Below are positions 41,259 to 49,080 of a stretch of 49,080 nt of DNA, piece by piece. The position numbers were made by a program, and so were the translations under genes. Below the pieces are notes generated by a model that saw nothing but the letters and a program-made list of their open reading frames with translations, was not told where the DNA came from and searched no databases. Each line of letters begins with the position of its first letter. Position 1 is the stretch's first letter. Source of the DNA: Craurococcus roseus (GTDB lineage Bacteria; Pseudomonadota; Alphaproteobacteria; Acetobacterales; Acetobacteraceae); contig NZ_BAAAFZ010000088.1 in NCBI RefSeq assembly GCF_039523795.1, forward strand, positions 1 to 49,080, given 5' to 3'.

Positions 41259-42628
41259 GCCGGGCCGATGGCGCCGCCGCCCGCCGTCCCGTTCACCAGC
41301 GCGGCGAAGCCGGGGAAGCTGGTCTCGATGAACGAGGCGTCGTCCACGGAGACGGGCGCCCGCGCCGCCAGGCCCATCACCAGCGCGCTCATGGCGATGC
41401 GGTGGTCCATGTGGGTGACGACCGCGCCGCCGCCCGGGACGGCGCCGCCGGTGCCGCGCACGGCGAGTTCGTCCTCCCCGGCCGCGGCGTGGACGCCGTT
41501 CGCGGCCAGCAGCGCCGCGGTGGCGGCCAAGCGGTCGCTTTCCTTCACCCGCAGCTCGCGCAGGCCGAGCATCCGCGTCTCGCCCTCGGCGGCGGCGGCG
41601 GCCACGGCGAGGATCGGGTATTCGTCGATCATGCTGGGCGCGCGGTCCGGCGGCACCTCGACCCCGCGCAGCGCCGAATGGGACGCGACCAGGTCGCCCA
41701 CCGGTTCGCCGCCCTCCGTGCGCTCGTTCTCCACGGCGAGGTCGGCGCCCATCTCCCGCAAGGTGGCGAACAGCCCGGTGCGGAGCGGGTTGAGCCCGAC
41801 GCCCTCCACCGTGAGGCGCGAGCCGGGCACCAGCAGCGCCGCCACCACCAGGAACGCCGCGGAGGAGGGGTCGCCCGGCACCGAAACGGGCGCGGCGGCG
41901 AGTTCCGGCTGGCCCTCCACCTCCGCCACGCGGCCCGCCGGGGTGTCCTCCACGCGCACGACGGCGCCGAAGTGGCGCAGCATGTTCTCCGTGTGGTCGC
42001 GCGTCGGCTCGGGTTCGGTGACGCGCGTGGTGCCGCGGGCGCAGAGGCCGGCCAGCAGGCAGGCGGACTTCACCTGCGCGGACGCGACGGGGAGGGTGTA
42101 GTCGAGCGGCAGCGGCTCGGCGGCGCCTTGCACCGCGAGGGGCAGCCGCCCGCCCTCGCGCGACCAGAACCGCGCGCCCGTGGCGGCGAGCGGCTCCGTC
42201 ACGCGGCGCATGGGCCGCTTCCGCAGGGAAGCGTCGCCGGTCATCACCGCGAAGAGCGGGTGCCCCGCGAGCAGCCCCGCGAGCAGCCGCGCAGCGGTGC
42301 CGGAGTTGCCCATGTCCAGCACGTCCGCGGGCTCCGCCAGCCCGCCGATGCCGCGCCCGGCCACCTCCCAGGCGCCGGGGCCGGCGCGCTCGACCGACGC
42401 GCCGAGCGCGCGCATGGCGGCGGCGGTGCGGAGCACGTCCTCGCCTTCCAGGAGGCCCCCGATGCGCGTGGTCCCGACGGCCAGCGCCCCGAACATGAGG
42501 GCGCGGTGGCTGATGGACTTGTCGCCCGGCATCCGGACGCGGCCGCGGAGCGGGGAGCCCGGGGCGGCGCCGCGGAGCGGTTTCGGCTGGGGCTCGGCGT
42601 GGGCCGCCGCGGGCGCGGGATCGGGCAT
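41255..42628 (-). CDS. aroA: 3-phosphoshikimate 1-carboxyvinyltransferase (EPSP synthase)
   Basis: 457 residues from ATG 42628. Motifs are RMPGDKSISHRALMFGALA (PEP/S3P site), LDMGNSGTAARLLAGLLAG, VASAQVKSACLLAGL, and MIDEYPILAVAAA with the catalytic Asp and Glu, then LRVKESDRLAA and HMDHRIAMSALVMGLA. The LDMGNSGTAARL form, with Ala where many have Thr-Arg, is the class II (CP4-like) type. It acts in the shikimate pathway. A GTG at 42643 five codons upstream is an alternative start; neither has a strong ribosome site. Confidence 0.95.
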   Translation of the reverse strand: MPDPAPAAAHAEPQPKPLRGAAPGSPLRGRVRMPGDKSISHRALMFGALAVGTTRIGGLLEGEDVLRTAAAMRALGASVERAGPGAWEVAGRGIGGLAEPADVLDMGNSGTAARLLAGLLAGHPLFAVMTGDASLRKRPMRRVTEPLAATGARFWSREGGRLPLAVQGAAEPLPLDYTLPVASAQVKSACLLAGLCARGTTRVTEPEPTRDHTENMLRHFGAVVRVEDTPAGRVAEVEGQPELAAAPVSVPGDPSSAAFLVVAALLVPGSRLTVEGVGLNPLRTGLFATLREMGADLAVENERTEGGEPVGDLVASHSALRGVEVPPDRAPSMIDEYPILAVAAAAAEGETRMLGLRELRVKESDRLAATAALLAANGVHAAAGEDELAVRGTGGAVPGGGAVVTHMDHRIAMSALVMGLAARAPVSVDDASFIETSFPGFAALVNGTAGGGAIGPA

Positions 42629-42777
42629 GGGGGCGGCGTTTGACACGCCCCGCCGGCCCGTGGCAATGCGCCGCGCTTCCCCGCCCGGCCCCCGTCCAGC
42701 CAGCCGCTTGGCGCCCCGTCGCCGCCACGCGCTCCGGCGGGCGCCGCCGGGCACACCGATCAAGGTGCATCCAACCC

Positions 42778-43092
42778 ATGGCCAAGCCCGAATTGGGTCT
42801 CAAGCGCGTCTGCGTCGCCTGCGGCACCAAGTTCTACGACCTCACCCGCGCCCCCGCCATTTGTCCGAAATGCGGCACCGAACAGCCGGCCGAGCAGCCC
42901 AAGCTGCGCCGCGCCGCGGCCGCGTTGCCGGCCGAGGACAAGGTGAAGAAGCGCGCCGCGGAGCCCGAACTCGAGGCCGACGAGGTGGAGATCGAGGACG
43001 TGGAGGCCGACGAGACCATCGAGGACGCCGAGGAGCTCGAGGACGACAACGAGGACATCGAGGTCGGCGGCGACCGCGACGAGGAGGGCTGA
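42778..43092 (+). CDS. TIGR02300 family zinc-ribbon protein
   Basis: 104 residues. Starts MAKPELGLKRVCVACGTKFY, then ICPKCGTEQP: two C-x2-C pairs forming a zinc ribbon, as in the alphaproteobacterial TIGR02300 family. The C-terminal half is very acidic (repeated E/D, e.g. DEVEIEDVEADETIEDAEEL). The function is unknown. It is divergent from aroA, a conserved neighbour pair. The stop codon lies in the loop of a hairpin. Confidence 0.92.
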   Translation: MAKPELGLKRVCVACGTKFYDLTRAPAICPKCGTEQPAEQPKLRRAAAALPAEDKVKKRAAEPELEADEVEIEDVEADETIEDAEELEDDNEDIEVGGDRDEEG

Positions 43093-43101
43093 GCCCTCCT
43101 C
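43081..43101 (+). terminator. Hairpin centred on the stop codon of the TIGR02300 gene
   Basis: Arms GAGGAGGGC and GCCCTCCTC (9 bp, perfect) enclose TGA, which is the stop codon. A second small hairpin (GGGGC / GCCCC, 43114-43129) follows, just before the recF ATG at 43136. No T-run is present. It may limit read-through into recF or mask its ribosome site. Confidence 0.4.
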
Positions 43102-43135
43102 GGATGGCGATCCGGGGCGGACCGGCCCCTCCGCG

Positions 43136-44308
43136 ATGCCGCCCCCGCCCCCGCTCACCCTGACCCGGTTGATGCTGCGGGATTTCCGCAGCTACCCGGC
43201 GCTCACCCTGGGCTTGGACAGCCGCGTGGTGGTGCTGGCGGGGGAGAACGGCGCCGGCAAAACGAACCTCCTCGAAGCGGTCAGCCTGCTCGGCCCCGGC
43301 CGCGGCCTCCGCGGCGCGAAGCTGGCCGACCTGGCGCGGATCGCGCCGGAAGGGCGGATGCCTTGGGCGGCGGCCGGGCGGTTCCGGGGGCCCTGGGGCG
43401 AGTTCGACATCGGCACGGGCACGCCGGAAGGCGGGCCGCTGGAGCGGCGGGGCTTCCGGCTGGACGGCCAGCCGGTGCGGGGCGGCGCCGACCTCGCGGA
43501 GCGGGTCGCGGCGGTGTGGGTGACGCCGCAGATGGACCGGCTCTTCCAAGACGGCGCGGGCGACCGCCGCCGCTTCCTGGACCGGCTGGTCTGGGCGCTG
43601 GAGCCCGGCCACGCGCGCCAAGTCGCCGCCTACGAAAGCGCCATGTCGCAGCGGAACCGGCTGCTGGCGGGGAGCGGCCCTCGCGCCGACCCGGGCTGGC
43701 TGTCGGCGCTGGAGGACGGGATGGCGCGGCACGGGGTGGCGCTGGCGGCGGCGCGGCGCGTCCTGGTTTCCCGGCTCAACGCGGCGTTGGCGGAGGGCGT
43801 CACGGGCGCCTTCCCGGTGGCGCTCTTGGAACTGCTCTGCCCGGTGGCGGCGGCGCTGGACGGGGCGCCGGCCCTGGCGGTGGAGGACCGGTTGCGGGCG
43901 GAGTGGGAAGCGTCCCGGCCCCGCGACGCCGCCGCGGGCGTCACCCTGGCCGGGCCGCACCGCGCCGACCTGGGCGCCACCCACTCGGCCAAGGGGGTGC
44001 CGGCCGCCCTCTGCTCCACCGGCGAGCAGAAGGCGCTGCTGGTCTCGATCGTGCTGGCCCACGCGGCGCTGATCGCCGCGGCCCGGGGCTTCGCGCCCCT
44101 GCTGCTGCTGGACGAGGCGGCGGCCCACCTGGACGCGCCGCGGCGGGAAGCCCTGTTCGCCGCCCTGGCGGCCCTGCCGGCCCAGGTGTTCCTGACCGGT
44201 ACCGATCCGGGCGTCTTCGCCCCCCTCCGCGGCGTGGCCGCGGCCTTCCGCGCCGCGCCCGGCGCCGTCGTTCCGGACGGCGATTTTCCCGTGCCGGGAG
44301 CGTCCTGA
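43136..44308 (+). CDS. recF: DNA replication and repair protein RecF
   Basis: 390 residues. Walker A is VVLAGENGAGKTNLLEAVSL, the ABC signature is ALCSTGEQKALLVSIVLAHA, and Walker B is LLLLDEAAAHLDAPRR. The start LTRLMLRDFRSYPALTL is typical. It loads RecA at gaps with RecO and RecR. dnaN, which usually precedes recF, is absent; the TIGR02300 gene is there instead. gyrB follows after 56 bp. Confidence 0.94.
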   Translation: MPPPPPLTLTRLMLRDFRSYPALTLGLDSRVVVLAGENGAGKTNLLEAVSLLGPGRGLRGAKLADLARIAPEGRMPWAAAGRFRGPWGEFDIGTGTPEGGPLERRGFRLDGQPVRGGADLAERVAAVWVTPQMDRLFQDGAGDRRRFLDRLVWALEPGHARQVAAYESAMSQRNRLLAGSGPRADPGWLSALEDGMARHGVALAAARRVLVSRLNAALAEGVTGAFPVALLELLCPVAAALDGAPALAVEDRLRAEWEASRPRDAAAGVTLAGPHRADLGATHSAKGVPAALCSTGEQKALLVSIVLAHAALIAAARGFAPLLLLDEAAAHLDAPRREALFAALAALPAQVFLTGTDPGVFAPLRGVAAAFRAAPGAVVPDGDFPVPGAS

Positions 44309-44364
44309 ATCACTATATTGGCGATAGTCTCCCGCAGCGATTTCCCAAGGAGTTAGCCGCCGGC

Positions 44365-46827
<2,463 letters not shown>

Positions 46828-47231
46828 GGGGTTTCGGCCCTGGGAGCTTGTCTAGAGGGAACCATAAAGTATCACGCGAGCACCCAAATCCTTGAATCAG
46901 GGAACCGTAAACACTCACGTTGCCTCGTTCAGGCGCGGGTGGTCACGGATCGGTTGCTCGCCGCGTGGGCAACCAGCCGCCGGCGGCCCCTGAGTTGGGT
47001 GCCCATTGGAGCCGCGGGCCGTGGCCACGGAATGGGCCAGGATCGGAGCCCAATCAGCGGCTCGATCCGCCAAGGCGATCGGGATCCCGTGTGGCCGCCG
47101 CGGGGGCGGTGATGGCGAACTTGGGCTGGCTTCTAGACGGGCAGCAATCGGCGCTGCCGCCGTTCATTCCTGCCAACCAGCCCGGCGCACGCCGGGCGGG
47201 CGGGCGGCGCGTGGCCTAGCGGCGCGGCACG
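46828..47231. other. Region downstream of gyrB with an imperfect direct repeat, no supported gene
   Basis: About 400 bp. Two related 20-bp segments start at 46857 and 46900; both begin with GGGAACC, then N-TAAA, and end in TCACG. They are 43 bp apart and could be remnants of insertion-sequence ends. The downstream part (46920-47219) has open frames, but none resembles a known protein. Confidence 0.45.
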
Positions 47232-47640
47232 AAGGGGACGCTCGCCGCCCGGTTCGCGGCGGTCCGGGTCCGCGTCGGCGACGGCGCCACCTGGGGCAAC
47301 AACCGCCACCTGCCGGGCGGGGAGGCGTGGCTGGTGGCGAACACCGCGCGTCGGGCGAGCGGGAATACCACCTCTCCAACCTGCCGCCCGGGACGTCGCT
47401 GCGCGCCCTCGCCGCCGCCATCAAGGCGCGCTGGGTTTGCGAGCAGGCGCACCAGCAGCTCAAGCAGGAACTGGGCCTGGGCCGCTTCGAGGGGCGCTCC
47501 CGGACCGGGCTGCACCGCCACGCGCTGATGGGCCGCGTCGCCTTCGCCTACCTGCAGCACCTCCGCCTCGCCGGGCACCGCCGCCAGGCGGGGCCGGGCG
47601 CGACGGGCCGCCATCGCGGACGCTCGCCTCATCGCCGAAG
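47232..47640 (+). pseudogene. IS701-like transposase remnant, C-terminal part, frameshifted
   Basis: Two frames together give an IS701-family transposase C-terminus. The first frame reads KGTLAARFAAVRVRVGDGAT, followed by LPGGEAWLVAN. The second frame, from about 47366, reads YHLSNLPPGTSLRALAAAIK, then ARWVCEQAHQQLKQELGLGR, FEGRSRTGLHRHALMGRVAF and AYLQHLRLA. The E in CEQAHQQLKQELGL is the last acidic residue of the DDE site. There is no start and the N-terminal two thirds are missing, so it cannot be active. It marks old mobile DNA beside gyrB. Confidence 0.75.
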
Positions 47641-47935
47641 CCGCCAAGGAGGTCTCACAACCAGACAGCTAGACGAACTTCTGCGTCCGCGCCCGCCGCG
47701 ACGGCACCGCTTCCGGCTACGACGAACACCCCTACGCAGAGCGAACTTAAGGCGCGCGAAAGGCGCCGATTGTTCGCCGAAGGCGTTTGGTGGCGGCTGC
47801 TACCCAATGCCGAGGATTTCCGCCCTGTGCAGGCCACGCTCTGCGCGCGCATGCCGGCGCCGGCTCACCTTTCGGTAACTTGGCGCCGACGCGGGCGATG
47901 GGTTCAGAGGGCCCGCGAAGCTTTGTTCCGCCGCG

Positions 47936-48178
47936 TCAAGTAGGGTCGCGGGCAACTTCGGCGAGCAGTTCCGCCGCGTCCAGCCGGAGCGCCTCGGCGA
48001 CCTCGAGGAACTCCACAACGTCGAGCCGCCGCTCGCCGGTTTCGTACTTGGAGACGAAGCTCTGCGGCCGGCCCAGGCGCGCCGCCAAGTCCGTTTGCGT
48101 CAGGCCCGACGCGCGGCGCCCTTCGATGAGCAGTTCCTGCAGCCGCGCTCGGCGCGGCGAACGGCGCGAGCGTGGCAT
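47936..48178 (-). CDS. Small XRE-family HTH regulator
   Basis: 80 residues. One HTH_3 domain: RRASGLTQTDLAARLGRPQS, then FVSKYETGERRLDVVEFLEV, the classical Cro/CI pattern. No other domain is present, as in antitoxin-like or phage/plasmid-type repressors, but no toxin gene is adjacent. It is divergent from the EexN-like gene, with a CCCAAAATGGG palindrome in between. Confidence 0.85.
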   Translation of the reverse strand: MPRSRRSPRRARLQELLIEGRRASGLTQTDLAARLGRPQSFVSKYETGERRLDVVEFLEVAEALRLDAAELLAEVARDPT

Positions 48179-48234
48179 CGGGCGGCGGCGCTTTGCTGTC
48201 GATACCGCCCGGCTACGGCCGGCGTTGCGAAAAA

Positions 48235-48245
48235 CCCAAAATGGG
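48235..48245. promoter_or_regulatory. Palindrome in the divergent XRE / EexN-like promoter region
   Basis: CCCA-AAA-TGGG lies 57 bp upstream of the XRE start inside the only AT-rich tract of the 200-bp spacer (GCGAAAAACCCAAAATGGGATA). The neighbouring TATTCT resembles a plus-strand -10. Position and symmetry fit an operator bound by the XRE protein. The link is inference. Confidence 0.35.
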
Positions 48246-48381
48246 ATATTCTGCCGGAGCATGGTGCCGGGCCGACGCGTCGCGGCGCGCCGTCGCGGAC
48301 CTGGTCCGTGAGTGGCGGGTGGCAGGACGACGCGTGAACGGCGCCGCCGGCATCGCCGAAAAACCAACGGAGGGACAAGGC

Positions 48382-48724
48382 ATGGGGCGGCGTGCGAAGG
48401 GCGTGGGCCCGGCGTTGCTGGCGGCGGCCTTGGCCGTGTCCGCGCCGGGCATGGCACGGGGTCAGCGCCCGGACGGGCAGGGATCGCGGGCGCCGGCGGC
48501 GGAGCGGCCCCCGCCCGGGGCCGCCGCGGGCGGAGGATCCCGAGCAGGGCACGGTGGCTTGGTTCCTGCGCGACCGCGAGGCGCGGCGGGCGACGCTTGA
48601 GCGCTGCGAGGACGACCCCGGCCGCCTCGCCGGCACGCGGGAGTGCGTCAACGCGCTGGAGGCTCGTTCCCGGGCGTTCTTCGGCGTGCCCGATCTGCCC
48701 ACCACTGGCCTCGGCCGGTATTGA
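48382..48724 (+). pseudogene. EexN-like exported protein gene, frameshifted
   Basis: ATG 48382 has GGAGGG upstream and starts with a signal peptide (VGPALLAAALAVSAPGMARG); its frame stops at 48600. The next frame, open to 48724, carries the recognisable part: QGTVAWFLRDREARRATLER, CEDDPGRLAGTRECVNALEA, RSRAFFGV. The pattern 'T-V-x-W-F/Y-L ... R-x-A-x-L-x-x-C-x-x-D-P-G-x-L ... C-x-N-A' is that of EexN family entry-exclusion lipoproteins of conjugative elements. Joining the frames near 48530 would give one protein of about 113 residues. No lipobox Cys is seen. Either a real decay or a sequencing indel. Confidence 0.5.
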
Positions 48725-48764
48725 CGGCGGTCCCCATGCGGCGCCGCGACGGGGGGACGCGACC

Positions 48765-49080
48765 GTGAGGAGCGAACGCCACGACGACGAAGCCGCCCTG
48801 CTGCGCGCCGCCGGCGCGCTGCAGGAGCGCCTGGACGCCGGGGAGGGGGTGGCGCCCGGCGACGCGGCCCCGGGCGGGTGGACCGTGGTCGCGCGGCTGC
48901 CCTTGGCCCTGGCGGACCGCCCCGTCCACCCCTGGGTGCCGGCGGAGCTGTGGGCGCTGCCGCCGCCGGCGCCCCGGAGGCGTGCGACTGGGCCGCGGTG
49001 CTGGCCGAGGTGGCGGCCCGGCGCGCGGCGCTGGCCGCGGCGGAGCTGTTCGCCGGCGAGGCGGACCGCGCCCACTCCGC
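48765..49080 (+). CDS. Unrecognised protein, partial, with a probable frameshift
   Basis: GTG at 48765 with GGGGGG upstream opens a frame reading RSERHDDEAALLRAAGALQE, RLDAGEGVAPGDA, WTVVARLPLALADRPVHPWV, PAELWALPP. Near 48968 sensible sequence moves to another frame (APEACDWAAVLAEVAARRAA, ELFAGEADRAHS) that runs to the window end. The switch lies in a GCCGCCGCCGG run, so a 1-nt indel is likely. I do not recognise the family. It follows the EexN-like gene after 40 bp. Confidence 0.35.
   Translation, partial: MRSERHDDEAALLRAAGALQERLDAGEGVAPGDAAPGGWTVVARLPLALADRPVHPWVPAELWALPPPAPRRRATGPRCWPRWRPGARRWPRRSCSPARRTAPTP

Noticed and set aside
46920..47219. 99-codon ORF downstream of gyrB
   Set aside because: No recognisable motif or ribosome site; overlaps other open frames and lies among mobile-element debris.

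Overview
The window is a very GC-rich chromosomal segment with tightly packed genes, many of them joined by 4-nt ATGA or GTGA overlaps. The trp, accD, folC, rpsA, ihfB, cmk and aroA neighbourhood, the TIGR02300 protein, the CIO-type cyd operon, a Bug-family binding protein and an HWE histidine kinase all point to an alphaproteobacterium. Rhodospirillales, probably Acetobacteraceae (Roseomonas-like), is the best guess; this is inference from gene content, not a search result.

Layout. 1-2.4 kb: start of an Smr-domain gene, then lutC and lutB (lactate oxidation, no lutA in view). 2.4-2.9 kb: a four-copy repeat array with a period of about 74 bp. 2.9-13.1 kb: a probable sugar or sugar-acid catabolic region around a TetR regulator with a palindromic operator. 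Leftward are a Gfo/Idh dehydrogenase, a DUF993 aldolase-like protein, a TIM-barrel isomerase and a Bug solute-binding protein. Rightward are a flavoprotein disulfide reductase, an SMP-30 lactonase, a Tat-exported Gfo/Idh protein and a Rieske-reductase fusion. 13.1-15.8 kb: cyanide-insensitive quinol oxidase cydA-cydB-DUF2474. 15.8-18.05 kb: ACT-domain protein, DUF2125 protein, ChaC. 18.05-18.33 kb: an AT-rich intergenic patch with DnaA-box-like and GANTC sites, a candidate replication-origin-like or DnaA-binding element. 18.3-21.3 kb: ftsE-ftsX-ydcF-plsC. 21.5-24.2 kb: esterase lipoprotein, RibD-C reductase, zinc-ribbon membrane protein.

24.2-43.1 kb is a core housekeeping block: folC, accD, trpA, trpB, trpF, pyrF, lapA, ihfB, sppA, rpsA, cmk, aroA and the TIGR02300 gene. 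It is broken up by accessory genes: two OmpA-like lipoproteins, a histidine kinase, and a TetR/PPOX-family/TPR set. recF and gyrB follow on the plus strand without dnaN or dnaA beside them. The right end (46.8-49.1 kb) is decayed or mobile DNA: an IS701-like transposase remnant, a small XRE regulator, a frameshifted EexN-like gene and a frameshifted unknown gene.

Several genes have unusual ends. folC shows conserved sequence upstream of any ATG/GTG/TTG and seems to start at ATT. pyrF has its N-terminus in a frame with no canonical start, as if one base is missing. The TPR gene has an in-frame TGA followed by 33 sense codons of family-like sequence. A 13-codon leader ORF overlaps the start of the second TetR gene. 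No tRNA, rRNA or CRISPR was found.
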